From Bilamarchaeum sp040758595 (GTDB lineage Archaea > Micrarchaeota > Micrarchaeia > Anstonellales > Bilamarchaeaceae): a DNA stretch of 64,000 bases. Shown piece after piece: positions 17,801 through 24,253 of this stretch. How positions within the stretch are numbered: position 1 is the first letter of the stretch; each line of letters opens with the position of its first letter. The notes under the pieces are model-generated. The model had not been told where the DNA came from, did not search any database, and saw only the letters and a program-made list of their open reading frames with translations. The stretch lies in assembly GCA_040758595.1 (NCBI GenBank), contig JBFLVJ010000008.1:11029-75028 (forward strand). The letters are read 5' to 3'. A program made the position numbers and the translations under genes.

Positions 17801-18185
17801 GACATGTCCCTCCACGGGCATAGTGGGCGATGAAAAGACCTGCAATGCCCGCCAGGACGGCGACATCTGCGCCGGCTGCGACTACCAGATCCGTGCCCCT
17901 GACGGGAAGACTTATATGGGCAAGACCGATCAGGACGGCAACCTGATCATCCCCCTTGACCTGAGGGGCGTCTACACGGTCACCCTGTTCAAGGACGGCC
18001 AGGTGCTGAGGACGACCCAGGTGGAATCCCTTCCGAGGCCGATCATAGGGGAGCCCGAGAGGCCGGTCAGCTTCATCGAGGCCGCCCAGGCACTGTTCCT
18101 TGTGATCCTGGTGGCCGTGATGCTGGTCGTATTGACCTATATCAGGAGACGGGGCGGCGAGAAGCTGAAGAGACCTAAGGCCTGA
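14838..18185 (+). CDS. Giant NosD-like beta-helix surface protein 2
   Basis: 1115 residues with the same layout as the preceding gene: signal peptide (MKPVIKLFLAAILLAGMSFA), two beta-helix regions (NIIFDCDGYNI; DILFDCNAFDM), a DNPAGDFxxYxNLS element found twice, a beta domain (DPGALVEDAFVEV), Cys-rich repeats (CVEDADCAPGQTC) and a terminal helix plus RRRGGEKLKRPKA. The last 300 residues are closest to copy 1, while the beta-helix parts have drifted. Tandem copies of equal length suggest partner proteins or antigenic diversification. Only 46 bp separate the genes; a CTTTTTATCC box lies just above the ATG. Confidence 0.85.
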   Translation: MKPVIKLFLAAILLAGMSFATTLVSNCRNLDNITDTEYALSADLYGVNNSMGGESCISMNSSNIIFDCDGYNITDDTGSSTSMGINLDGYSFARLYNITVRNCPGINNYSSGIMIKSTSHSLFTNNSAYHSGDSYEMYESSNNTFTGNLAYDSSSRGFLLSNAYENIFIGNMANQSGVDGFYMGIADDNYFYGNIVSEYENGFRVDTCARNRFVNNAVFGNNNGFDMLGGNSNNLTNNTVYGNIVSGIWLDNANGTIIESEHYYDNTADLRVREIYGYQFSYTLDGIIIDNPAGDFQRYTNLSLTDTVGLSEYYAMEWSSDPASHGLFYSFEGKFVDITAFSGTPSIESLSWSWLASEESGYETGYLGLWEYDGAWTLINNSADTVGRTLSIADLNPSSVYAILENRNCPVVNASGSYQMARDYIGAPNDASHTVGYACVVLAASDILFDCNAFDMTNNGTGSSVGVLINDSLSNVTIQDCPMINGYQLGLQIFNSSNNYISNNVVFNCTTGFALSAGSENNTLSSNLAYGNAATGFYLGSADNNIFIGNTAANNSVAGFEIEDSPGCILTDNIVYGNDDGIGIKSGSDPASFTGGRIYNNTVGLNVSSSNLTTGAGIHLYGNSYDMFVVDAATLDLSGMVFDNPAGDFTGYSNLSIVDTQTAGVTYSISWTTNSSALPADTASFAEKFLNISIIAGSPSLDSLVWHWDDSEVAGDEARFQLWKYNASDGWTMLNDTPDTAGNTLALADLASFSDFAILEDTSVPPTSQGDEKSSQPKEDLSISVSTACDGFIVTVRDDPGALVEDAFVEVVDNTHQSELDAKYTDSSGKVYFSPCDIDAEIQVSKSGAKGYRSLHIGCGLCGECQSDDDCDDASYCLDNGCVPVQCPAGQVVKDHRCGYQCVEDADCAPGQTCSGNRCVYGCYSDDMCSASQYCDIPEGEAGGVCTEIECGCGVIGEHACAEFECCADSDCGLGEVCVSNKCALAGLTCPSTGIVGDEKTCNARQDGDICAGCDYQIRAPDGKTYMGKTDQDGNLIIPLDLRGVYTVTLFKDGQVLRTTQVESLPRPIIGEPERPVSFIEAAQALFLVILVAVMLVVLTYIRRRGGEKLKRPKA

Positions 18186-18257
18186 GGCCACACCCTAATC
18201 GATCCTTTCATATAGTCGATAGCGGAGCTTTCGCACACAGCGCCCGCAAGAACCATG

Positions 18258-18330
18258 TGCCCGGGACCGGGAACTCCTGGTCCGGGACCGGAAACCCGAA
18301 ACCGGATACCGGGAACCCGAAACCCCGTAA
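18258..18330 (+). repeat. Dispersed ACCCGGAAC-type repeat, dense cluster
   Basis: About seven units in 73 bp, such as CCGGGACCGGGAACTCC, GGGACCGGAAACCCGAAACC and ATACCGGGAACCCGAAACC. It fills the gap between the second surface-protein gene and tRNA-Arg. No ORF or tRNA is contained in it. It is the longest uninterrupted run of the repeat family in this window. Confidence 0.75.
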
Positions 18331-18366
18331 GAATAATCGTTATTATAGAAGCAGAAAAGAAGTCTT

Positions 18367-18440
18367 CGCCCCCACTGGGATTCGAACCCAGGCTCCAAGC
18401 TCCGCAAGCTCGTGTTCTATCCAGACTATACTATGGGGGC
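18367..18440 (-). tRNA. tRNA-Arg(GCG)
   Basis: On the minus strand, GCCCCCA (18434-18440) pairs with TGGGGGC (18368-18374), with discriminator G. The anticodon stem CGAGC/GCTTG holds the loop TTGCGGA with anticodon GCG (18403-18405). The T arm CTGGG-TTCGAAT-CCCAG is canonical. No intron is present. A perfect TTGGAC-5 nt-GTCCAA hairpin lies at 18453-18469 just upstream, and the AT-rich segment 18480-18510 can supply TATA boxes in both directions. Confidence 0.95.
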
Positions 18441-18579
18441 TGGATATGGCGCTTGGACTGAAGGTCCAATCACCAATGGACACATTTAAATAGGTATACC
18501 TTTTAAATTAATCTCTGCGTTTTGATGGCGTCAGTCGTCCAGACTGGTCCATCGCTTTCTCAAATGTCTAGGTGATATA

Positions 18580-18726
18580 TTGAAAAGATGCATAACCTGC
18601 GGAAGGAACACTAAAAGCTTCGCGGAGTTCCCGTGCCCCGAGTGCGACGAGAAGATCGTCCGCTGCCACTACTGCCGGGAGAACCGCAACGGATACAAGA
18701 GCGAGTGCGGCTTCAGCGGACCTTAG
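18580..18726 (+). CDS. Zinc-ribbon protein of the aEF-1beta pair
   Basis: 48 residues starting with TTG, which has a good GGTGA site at 18571-18575. It reads MKRCITCGRN and then FPCPECDEKIVRCHYCRENR, ending CGFSGP. Four Cys pairs give two zinc ribbons, the well-known archaeal short RNA-binding-type protein (DUF1610-like) that is usually encoded directly upstream of elongation factor 1-beta, as here. It is too short for most ORF lists. The exact role is not established. Confidence 0.8.
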   Translation: MKRCITCGRNTKSFAEFPCPECDEKIVRCHYCRENRNGYKSECGFSGP

Positions 18727-18734
18727 GTGAATGG

Positions 18735-19001
18735 ATGGGAGATGAAGGAGAACTGAATGTGGCGGCCCAATTGAAGATTTACGTCGAGGATGCCGCCACG
18801 ATGCCATCCGTCAAGGAAGGCATCGAGAAGCTCGCTAAAGTCAACAAGTTCTGGGAAGAGGACGTCGGATTCGGCATAAAGGTGCTGAAGGCGAACCTCC
18901 TCCTCGCTGATTCTGAAGGCGGCATGGAGAGGCTCGAAGCCGCCATCATGGAGATAGAAGGCGTAAGCCAGGTAGAGGTAGAGACAGTCACGAGGGTGTG
19001 A
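18735..19001 (+). CDS. ef1b: Elongation factor 1-beta (aEF-1B)
   Basis: 88 residues from ATG 18735. It exchanges GDP for GTP on elongation factor 1-alpha. The ferredoxin-like fold is recognisable from KIYVEDAATMPSVKEGIEKL, the VGFGIKVLKANLLLADSEGG segment and the ending IEGVSQVEVETVTRV. A GTG at 18759 has a stronger ribosome site (AAGGAG, 8 nt away) and would give an 80-residue protein starting AAQLKIYVED; this is a serious alternative start. It follows the zinc-ribbon gene by 8 bp and leads into S13. Confidence 0.9.
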   Translation: MGDEGELNVAAQLKIYVEDAATMPSVKEGIEKLAKVNKFWEEDVGFGIKVLKANLLLADSEGGMERLEAAIMEIEGVSQVEVETVTRV

Positions 19002-19003
19002 TC

Positions 19004-19624
19004 ATGGCGAAGAAGGTCAAGAAGAAACCAGAAGCGGCCGCTCCGAAGAAGCAGGCCAAGCCGGCCCACAAGCCGCAGAAGGAGCAGAAAGAGGATTTCA
19101 GAGGCATCGTGCGCATCGCAGGAAAGGACGTGAAGGGTGAAGTGAGGCTGGTGCGGGCCCTCTCCCGTGTGAGGGGCATCGGCCAGACGCTCGCGGTAGC
19201 CGCTTCACGCGCGATAAAGAACGAGCTCTCGATTGACCCGGATGGGCAAGTCGGTGACCTGAGCGAAGAGCAGATAGAGAAGATAGATGCGGTGCTCCAC
19301 AACCTCCAGAGCTACGACGTACCGAAGTTCCTGCTCAACAGGAGGGGGGACTTCAACAGCGGCAAAGACAGGCATGTCATCATGAACGACCTCATATTCG
19401 AAGTCACCCAGGACGTCGACCGGGAGAAGAAGATGTACAGCTGGAGAGGATACCGGCACACATACGGGCAGAAGGTCCGCGGCCAGAAGACACGGAACAC
19501 CGGAAGGACCGGTATGGCTGTCGGTGTGTTGAGGAAGGCTATAGTGGCTGCTCAGGGAGGGGCGGCGGCGGGCGCGAAGCCGGCCGCAGGAGCTCCAGCC
19601 AAACCGGCAGCAGAGAAGAAGTGA
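19004..19624 (+). CDS. rps13: Ribosomal protein S13 (uS13)
   Basis: 206 residues; the head protein of the small subunit touching P-site tRNA. The core runs from IVRIAGKDVKGEVRLVRALSRVRGIG to TYGQKVRGQKTRNTGRTG. A Lys/Ala-rich N-terminal extension of about 32 residues and an Ala/Pro/Lys tail of about 28 are added to the usual length. The start at 19004 lies 2 nt past the EF-1beta stop. It heads the conserved archaeal S13-S4-S11-RpoD block. Confidence 0.96.
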   Translation: MAKKVKKKPEAAAPKKQAKPAHKPQKEQKEDFRGIVRIAGKDVKGEVRLVRALSRVRGIGQTLAVAASRAIKNELSIDPDGQVGDLSEEQIEKIDAVLHNLQSYDVPKFLLNRRGDFNSGKDRHVIMNDLIFEVTQDVDREKKMYSWRGYRHTYGQKVRGQKTRNTGRTGMAVGVLRKAIVAAQGGAAAGAKPAAGAPAKPAAEKK

Positions 19625-19628
19625 TTGA

Positions 19629-20231
19629 ATGGGCGATCCAAGAAAACTGCGGAACAAATATGAACGTCCCAAGAAGCTTTGGGATGTGGACAGGCTGAAG
19701 GAGGAGAAGACCCTCAAGACTGAATACGGCCTCGTTAACATGCGGGAGCTGTGGCGCGCGACGGCTGAGCTCAAGAAATACCGGAGAGAAGCCCGGCGCC
19801 TGCTCTCCCTCACCCAGGAAGAGAGGCGCGAGGACGACAAGAAGATCCTCCGGAAGCTCTCCAGGATGGGGGTACTCAAGGAGGGCTCTGTGCTGGATGA
19901 CGTACTCTCGCTGGAAGTGAGGGCTGTCCTCGAGCGCAGGCTCCAGACCATGGTCCTGCGGAAGGGCCTGGCACGCACCACCTCGCAGGCACGCCAGCTG
20001 ATAACACACGGTTTCATCGCCGTCAACGGCCGCAAGGTATCAAGGCCCGGCTACCTGGTGCTACAAGCCGACGAGAACGCCCTCTCATACGCCCGCCCGA
20101 TAGACATAAGCGTGAGGGAAGAAGGGCAGGAAGCGCCGTCGAAGGCCGCTGAAGAGAAAGCTCCTGCGGCCGCTCCCGCCGAGCCGAAAGAGGCTCAAGA
20201 GAAGGCCGAGGCCAAGCCCGAGAGCAGCTGA
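19629..20231 (+). CDS. rps4: Ribosomal protein S4 (uS4)
   Basis: 200 residues. S4 starts assembly of the small-subunit body. The N-terminal half is basic and helical (MGDPRKLRNKYERPKKLWDVDRL), the S4 RNA-binding domain follows (LERRLQTMVLRKGLARTTSQARQLITHGFIAVNGRKV), then SRPGYLVLQADE. The last about 35 residues are an Ala/Glu/Pro/Lys tail like those on S11 and RpoD. Five nt separate it from S13. Confidence 0.96.
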   Translation: MGDPRKLRNKYERPKKLWDVDRLKEEKTLKTEYGLVNMRELWRATAELKKYRREARRLLSLTQEERREDDKKILRKLSRMGVLKEGSVLDDVLSLEVRAVLERRLQTMVLRKGLARTTSQARQLITHGFIAVNGRKVSRPGYLVLQADENALSYARPIDISVREEGQEAPSKAAEEKAPAAAPAEPKEAQEKAEAKPESS

Positions 20232-20242
20232 AGGTGTTCATG

Positions 20243-20797
20243 ATGACCGACAAAAACGCTCCTGAGAAAGAAGAGAAGAAGGCCGCCAAGGAAAACAAGC
20301 ACCCGAAGGCCGAAGAAGCAGCCGAGGCGCCTGCCGAAGAGGCTCCCAAAACCGAGGAGAAGCCTGCCGAAGAGAGGCCCTCTGAGGTCTCTGCAGACCT
20401 GAGGAAACCCCGGAAGGTGAAACTCGCCGTCCTACACGTCTATTCATCAAAGAACGATACCATCATCACAGCGACCGACGTGAGCGGCGCCGAGACCCTC
20501 GCATGGGCCAGCGGCGGCATGATGGTCAAGTCCCACCGGGAAGAGGGCCGCCCCTACGCAGCCATGCAGGCCGCGCTCAAGGTGGTCAACAACCTGAAGG
20601 ACAAGGGCATCAACCGCGTCCACGTGAGGATACGCGCTCCGGGAGGGGTCGGGATGAAGACTCCGGGCTCGGGCGCCCAGGCGGTGGTGAGGACCATCGC
20701 CAGGACAGGCATCCGGATCGGAAGGATAGAAGACGTCACTCCGCTGCCCACAGACTCCATGAAGAGGAAGGGCGGAAGAAGGGGAAGAAGGGTATGA
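20243..20797 (+). CDS. rps11: Ribosomal protein S11 (uS11)
   Basis: 184 residues. S11 lines the platform and binds the 3' part of 16S rRNA. The conserved core is VKLAVLHVYSSKNDTIITATDVSG through GAQAVVRTIARTGIRIGRIEDVTP to the basic end KRKGGRRGRRV. About 50 residues of Ala/Glu/Lys-rich sequence precede it, longer than in most archaea. The start was set at the second of two ATGs (20240, 20243) because AAGGTG is then 6 nt away. Its stop overlaps the rpoD start. Confidence 0.95.
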   Translation: MTDKNAPEKEEKKAAKENKHPKAEEAAEAPAEEAPKTEEKPAEERPSEVSADLRKPRKVKLAVLHVYSSKNDTIITATDVSGAETLAWASGGMMVKSHREEGRPYAAMQAALKVVNNLKDKGINRVHVRIRAPGGVGMKTPGSGAQAVVRTIARTGIRIGRIEDVTPLPTDSMKRKGGRRGRRV

Positions 20798-21507
20798 AGC
20801 TGGCTCTTGATAAGAAGCAGGGGAACCGGATCGAGTGGATCGCCGAAGGCGTCGGCACGTCTTTCGCCAATCTTGTGCGCAGGTACGCGCTATCCCGCAT
20901 CCCTGTGCTGGCGATCGACCACGTGACGTTCTACGACAACAACACCGCCTTCTGGGATGAATACATCGCCCACAGGCTGGGTCTGCTGCCGATAACGACA
21001 CCGAACAGCCTGCCGCACACCACCGAGATAATCTTCTCGCTCGATGCCGAAGGGCCCAAGATGGCCTACGCATCCGACATGGCCAGCTCTGACAAGGAGA
21101 TAACTGTGGCGAAGGACAAGATACCTATCGTAACACTGGGCCCCAACCAGCACCTGAGGTTCGAGGCCAAGGCAGTCCTCGGGACCGCCCTAAGCCACTC
21201 GAAATTCCAGGCCGGGATCCTGAGCTATGGCGAGGAGGGCAAGGGCCTGAGATTCATGGTCGAGAGCTTCTTCCAGATGGAACCCGCCGACGTGGTGGAC
21301 CGCGCCTGCGAGGCGGTCGAGACCGATATCGAGTTCATAGAGGCCGTGCTTCTGGGCAAGGAGCCTCCGAAAAAGAAAGAGGCGAAGGCCGAGAAGCCCA
21401 AGAAGGCAGCCGCCAAGAAAGAGGCGAAGCCCAAGAAGGCCGCCACGAAGAAAAAGAAAGAGGCGGCCGAGGAGAAGGCCGAGGAGAAAGAAGATAAGAA
21501 AGAGTAA
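20794..21507 (+). CDS. rpoD: DNA-directed RNA polymerase subunit D
   Basis: 237 residues. Subunit D pairs with L to form the alpha-like assembly platform. Family marks are GVGTSFANLVRRYALSRIPVLAIDHV and the FWDEYIAHRLGLLPITT motif. The Cys-containing ferredoxin-like insert seen in many archaeal D subunits is absent: only one Cys is present. A Lys/Glu/Ala tail of about 55 residues is added. The start overlaps the S11 stop as ATGA. The usual next genes (L18e, L13, S9) do not follow; a short CACCG-GGC-CGGTG hairpin, a repeat and tRNA-Leu come instead. Confidence 0.95.
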   Translation: MKLALDKKQGNRIEWIAEGVGTSFANLVRRYALSRIPVLAIDHVTFYDNNTAFWDEYIAHRLGLLPITTPNSLPHTTEIIFSLDAEGPKMAYASDMASSDKEITVAKDKIPIVTLGPNQHLRFEAKAVLGTALSHSKFQAGILSYGEEGKGLRFMVESFFQMEPADVVDRACEAVETDIEFIEAVLLGKEPPKKKEAKAEKPKKAAAKKEAKPKKAATKKKKEAAEEKAEEKEDKKE

Positions 21508-21541
21508 TCTTCTCACCGGGCCGGTGTTTCCGGTCCGATGA

Positions 21542-21573
21542 CAAAACGCAAAACCCGAAACACGGAACGCTAC
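21542..21573 (+). repeat. Dispersed ACCCGAAAC-type repeat before tRNA-Leu
   Basis: AAAACGCAAAACCCGAAACA and then CGGAACGCTAC lies between the rpoD terminator-like hairpin and tRNA-Leu. The ending GGAACGCTA is identical to the copy before tRNA-Thr at 6472-6480, so two tRNA genes have the same repeat end about 5-11 bp upstream of their first base. Confidence 0.65.
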
Positions 21574-21577
21574 TCCT

Positions 21578-21661
21578 GCAGGGGTGGCAGAGCGGTCAAA
21601 TGCGCCAGCTTGAGGGGCTGGTGGGTTAGTCCCTTCGAGAGTTCAAATCTCTTCCCCTGCA
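21578..21661 (+). tRNA. tRNA-Leu(GAG)
   Basis: GCAGGGG (21578-21584) pairs with CCCCTGC (21654-21660), with discriminator A. The anticodon stem CCAGC/GCTGG holds TTGAGGG, anticodon GAG (21612-21614). The long variable arm (TGGGTTAGTCCCTTCG) is class II as expected for Leu. The T arm GAGAG-TTCAAAT-CTCTT is normal, with one wobble closing pair. Its last 11 bases plus two more (21651-21663) recur exactly at 24254-24266, see the attachment-site entry. Confidence 0.95.
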
Positions 21662-21663
21662 CT
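21651..21663 (+). other. Candidate attachment site, left copy (tRNA-Leu 3' end)
   Basis: CTTCCCCTGCACT covers the last 11 bases of tRNA-Leu and two beyond. The same 13 bases occur at 24254-24266. Elements that integrate into tRNA genes leave exactly such a direct repeat of the tRNA 3' end. Just outside, 21663-21678 and 21731-21746 form another direct repeat (TCTGTTCTGGTCTGAG / TCTGATCTGGTCTAAG, 14 of 16), with a TGCACC/GGTGCA hairpin between them. Confidence 0.45.
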
Positions 21664-21832
21664 CTGTTCTGGTCTGAGTGCACCTTTCGGGGTGCATTCA
21701 GATCAGGTCTCAAATCCTATCATTGCGCTTTCTGATCTGGTCTAAGTTTGGCCAGATGGGTTCCGTCCGCCGATTTCTCCTCTGAAGGCCAGAGGTTATA
21801 AAGAGAGGTTCGGCGCAAATGAAAAGAAAAAA

Positions 21833-22570
21833 CTAGCGCTTGATTGGCTTTGGGGTTTTTCCACCAGGCGTTTCCTGTTTTGGCACTGGGCGTTTTTCGA
21901 AGGCTGGCGCATCGACGCTAAGGCCGTCCTGCTGCGGCGCTTTTGTATGCGAACATTTCAGCCTGACATCTTCCCCAAGCGAAGCTACCTTATGGGCAAA
22001 TTCCAGCTTCTGGCCCTCCCGCCTGGGGATATCCTCCGCTATTTTTATGGCCCTGGTCCAGGAAAGATTGAATATTTCCCATCCCTTGGCAAATTCGTCC
22101 TCGAGCCATTTTCTGGCGACAATCAGAAAGGCTTCCTCGGCGGCATGCTTTACCAGCAGGTTACCAATTACCGACTTATCCCTGCAAAGATCAGCCAGTA
22201 TGCGTAATCTATTAGGTATGGGCACGGGCCCACTACCATTCCATCCCGCGCCGAGAATGCCGTGCTTTATGATGTACTGCAATCCGATGATGTCTGCCAC
22301 TTCTCCTGGCAACTCATCTAGCTGTAGGGATGAATGGTTATCTATCGGCTTTGCCGTTATCTTCAGCCCTATGCCGCCGCAGGCCATCTCACCGATAGGG
22401 AACGCTTCTAGGGATCTCACCAGCGTGCCCAAAACAAATGGGACCTGAAAGTCCTGCATGTAGCTAAGGCGGGAACGGGCCATACTCAACATATCCCGTA
22501 TCGGCTTCGCCAGTTCCAGCATTGCCTCTCTTTCATTGTCCTCCGCTTGCGTTTCTGTTTTATCACTCAT
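21833..22570 (-). CDS. Uncharacterised protein in tRNA-Leu island
   Basis: 245 residues from the ATG at 22570, which has GGTGAT 4 nt upstream. It is soluble, with a charged N-terminus, a hydrophobic middle that is probably folded (QVPFVLGTLVRSLEAFPIGEMACGGIGLKI) and a helical second half; the last 35 residues are Pro/Lys-rich and probably disordered. No family is recognised. It diverges from the TrmB-type regulator across a 106-bp gap that holds a perfect palindrome, so it is probably that regulator's target. Base composition is more AT-rich than in the core genes. Confidence 0.75.
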   Translation of the reverse strand: MSDKTETQAEDNEREAMLELAKPIRDMLSMARSRLSYMQDFQVPFVLGTLVRSLEAFPIGEMACGGIGLKITAKPIDNHSSLQLDELPGEVADIIGLQYIIKHGILGAGWNGSGPVPIPNRLRILADLCRDKSVIGNLLVKHAAEEAFLIVARKWLEDEFAKGWEIFNLSWTRAIKIAEDIPRREGQKLEFAHKVASLGEDVRLKCSHTKAPQQDGLSVDAPAFEKRPVPKQETPGGKTPKPIKR

Positions 22571-22613
22571 TTTTATCACCAACTATAACAACAGCATAAC
22601 TGCTATTTAATAA

Positions 22614-22639
22614 ATTATCCTCCAATTTTGGAGGATAAT
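22614..22639 (+). promoter_or_regulatory. Operator palindrome in divergent promoter
   Basis: ATTATCCTCCAA-TT-TTGGAGGATAAT: 12-bp arms, no mismatch, 2-nt centre. It lies between the divergent starts at 22570 and 22677, between TATA-like TTTAATAAAT (left, for the minus gene) and AATTAAATAAAC (right, for the regulator). A symmetric site of this size suits a dimeric winged-helix regulator such as the adjacent TrmB-type protein. Confidence 0.7.
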
Positions 22640-22676
22640 AAAAAGAATTAAATAAACACGTGAATAGTATGAAAGT

Positions 22677-23402
22677 ATGATTGACACGGAAATACTGGAA
22701 GACATTGGCCTTACCAATGCAGAGATAAAGGTCTACCTGGCGTTGTTGGAATTAGGCACATCCACAGCCGGCCCTATTCTGGAGAAATCAGGATTGCAGA
22801 ACTCAGTAGTTCATATGACTCTGAACAAGCTAATCGAGAAAGGCCTTGTCTCATTCGTCAAAGAAGGCAAAAAACACGTCTATCAGGCCACAAATCCAAG
22901 GCACATCATAGAATATATCAATGAAAAAAGAGAACGCTTTGAATATCTCTTGCCTCGGCTTCTGGCAGCTCAGCAGACCGCAAAGAAAAAACCGGAGGTC
23001 ACGGTTTTCCGAGGTATAAAGGGGATAAAGGAACTGTTGTTCGAGTTATTAGAAGCAGGGGGGAAGGAGCACCATACTTTTGGTTCTTCCAAGAAATCGC
23101 TGATGCTGGGTGATGCTTGGTGGGTGGCGTACCATAAGAAAAGAGCCCAAAAAGGCATAGTTGCTAGATTGCTGTTCAACGAATCCTTACAATTCTGGAA
23201 AGCAGAGATGAAATACCCCAAATCCGAAGTGAAATATACCAAAGCGGGTTTTGAGCCCCTGACCGAAACAATAATCAGAAATGACATGATTGGACTGATA
23301 ATCTGGACCGATAAACCGATAGGGATTTTGATACACCAGCAGGAAGCTGCAGCCTCTTATGACGAGTTCTTCCAGATGATGTGGAAAACCGCAGGACAGT
23401 AA
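22677..23402 (+). CDS. TrmB-family transcriptional regulator
   Basis: 241 residues. The N-terminal winged helix (ILEDIGLTNAEIKVYLALLELGTSTAGPILEKSGLQNSVVH..., residues 5-70) is typical of TrmB, followed by a helical linker and a C-terminal domain (TVFRGIKGIKELLFELLEAGG) of the type that in relatives senses a ligand. TrmB proteins repress or activate sugar and other metabolic genes. With the palindrome just upstream it probably controls itself and the divergent gene. It is AT-rich, on the putative integrated segment. Confidence 0.88.
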   Translation: MIDTEILEDIGLTNAEIKVYLALLELGTSTAGPILEKSGLQNSVVHMTLNKLIEKGLVSFVKEGKKHVYQATNPRHIIEYINEKRERFEYLLPRLLAAQQTAKKKPEVTVFRGIKGIKELLFELLEAGGKEHHTFGSSKKSLMLGDAWWVAYHKKRAQKGIVARLLFNESLQFWKAEMKYPKSEVKYTKAGFEPLTETIIRNDMIGLIIWTDKPIGILIHQQEAAASYDEFFQMMWKTAGQ

Positions 23403-23474
23403 CTCTTCCTTCGAGATTTCGGATTAGCTCTTTTGGTGGAATCCCGATCAGGGGATCCAACAGTGATTTCGATA

Positions 23475-23516
23475 GTTTTATATATCAATTCATACATAAT
23501 TGTTATCAACTGATAA
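23475..23516 (+). promoter_or_regulatory. Promoter and operator-like site of toxin-antitoxin pair
   Basis: GTTTTATATATC at 23476-23487 is a good TATA box. TTATC-AACT-GATAA (23503-23516) is a short perfect inverted repeat between it and the antitoxin ATG at 23532, near where transcription should begin. This is where an autoregulating antitoxin would bind; the function is inferred from position. Confidence 0.45.
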
Positions 23517-23531
23517 ATAAAAGTGATTATT

Positions 23532-23810
23532 ATGACGCACGGAGTCCAGATTACCAAACTAGAACACTCCCCTACTCTCAATACTGTGATCATGGTGGAG
23601 GGGGCCCTGCAAAAAGCGGAAGGCAGCGTGGTGACAATTGCGGAACTGAAAAGACTGCTCCCAAGGCAAGTCAACCACAACACCCTAATGACAATACTCG
23701 CATACCTTGAGGAAAGCAACAAGATAGTCGTATCGATCAAGGGCATCACGTGGATACACAATCCTAATCCGAATCTTAGGAAAGCTATTGCCCGGGGTCT
23801 TGAATTATGA
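23532..23810 (+). CDS. Antitoxin-like winged-helix protein
   Basis: 92 residues (MTHGVQITKLEHSPTLNTVIM...). The middle has a helix-turn-helix/winged-helix look: VTIAELKRLLPRQVNHNTLMTILAYLEESNKIVV. Its stop overlaps the start of the RelE-like toxin by 4 nt (ATGA), the standard antitoxin-first arrangement. I infer that it neutralises the toxin and represses the operon. The start ATG was preferred over the GTG three codons earlier. Confidence 0.75.
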   Translation: MTHGVQITKLEHSPTLNTVIMVEGALQKAEGSVVTIAELKRLLPRQVNHNTLMTILAYLEESNKIVVSIKGITWIHNPNPNLRKAIARGLEL

Positions 23811-24160
23811 AAACAGTCAGGGTGATCTTTTCCCCGGAAGCCGAAGAGGTTTACAAGTATCTGAATGAGCATGCTGCGCATTCCAAGCGAGAGCAGACAT
23901 TTCTCAATGCCGTGAATAAGAAAATCGAGCTGATAAAATCGAATGTCCATTATGGTGATTCGGTCGCGAAAAAGCTCATACCCTCTGAATACAAAACGAA
24001 GTACGGGGTGGACAATCTCTTCAGGGTCGAACTTCCGAACTACTGGCGGATGCTATATACGCTTACAGAAGGCGAAAGCCAGATTGAAATCATCGCTTTT
24101 GTGCTGGATATGATCGATCATAAAGAGTATGACAAGAAATTCGGTTACAAGGGCCGATGA
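23807..24160 (+). CDS. RelE/ParE-type toxin
   Basis: 117 residues. The RelE fold is suggested by the start VRVIFSPEAEEVYKYLNEHA, the DNLFRVELPNYWRMLYTL core strands and the end IEIIAFVLDMIDHKEYDKKFGYKG. Related toxins cut ribosome-bound mRNA. The basic/aromatic C-terminus (Y-D-K-K-F-G-Y-K) could contribute the active surface. It is coupled to the antitoxin gene and lies on the AT-richer segment next to tRNA-Leu, fitting a stabilising role for that segment. Confidence 0.82.
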   Translation: MKTVRVIFSPEAEEVYKYLNEHAAHSKREQTFLNAVNKKIELIKSNVHYGDSVAKKLIPSEYKTKYGVDNLFRVELPNYWRMLYTLTEGESQIEIIAFVLDMIDHKEYDKKFGYKGR

Positions 24161-24253
24161 CGCTCCGACTAGTTTAGAATCGTCTACGTTGCGATGTCAA
24201 ATCTTATCCTGCATTGTCAATTCGTTTCAGACCTCAGACCTGCCCAGAGCTTC

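Noticed and set aside
11450..18185. Repetitive Asn-rich coding sequence considered as a CRISPR or satellite array
   Set aside because: The repeats are degenerate at DNA level, have no spacers and keep one open frame each; they are beta-helix coils.
18258..18330. Dense repeat read as an insertion-sequence end or as an ORF
   Set aside because: There is no transposase and no terminal inverted repeat pair. The short frames through it have no start with a ribosome site and no protein-like content.
21664..24253. Integrase or transposase inside the putative island
   Set aside because: The four genes are an unknown soluble protein, a TrmB-type regulator and a toxin-antitoxin pair; none has recombinase motifs.
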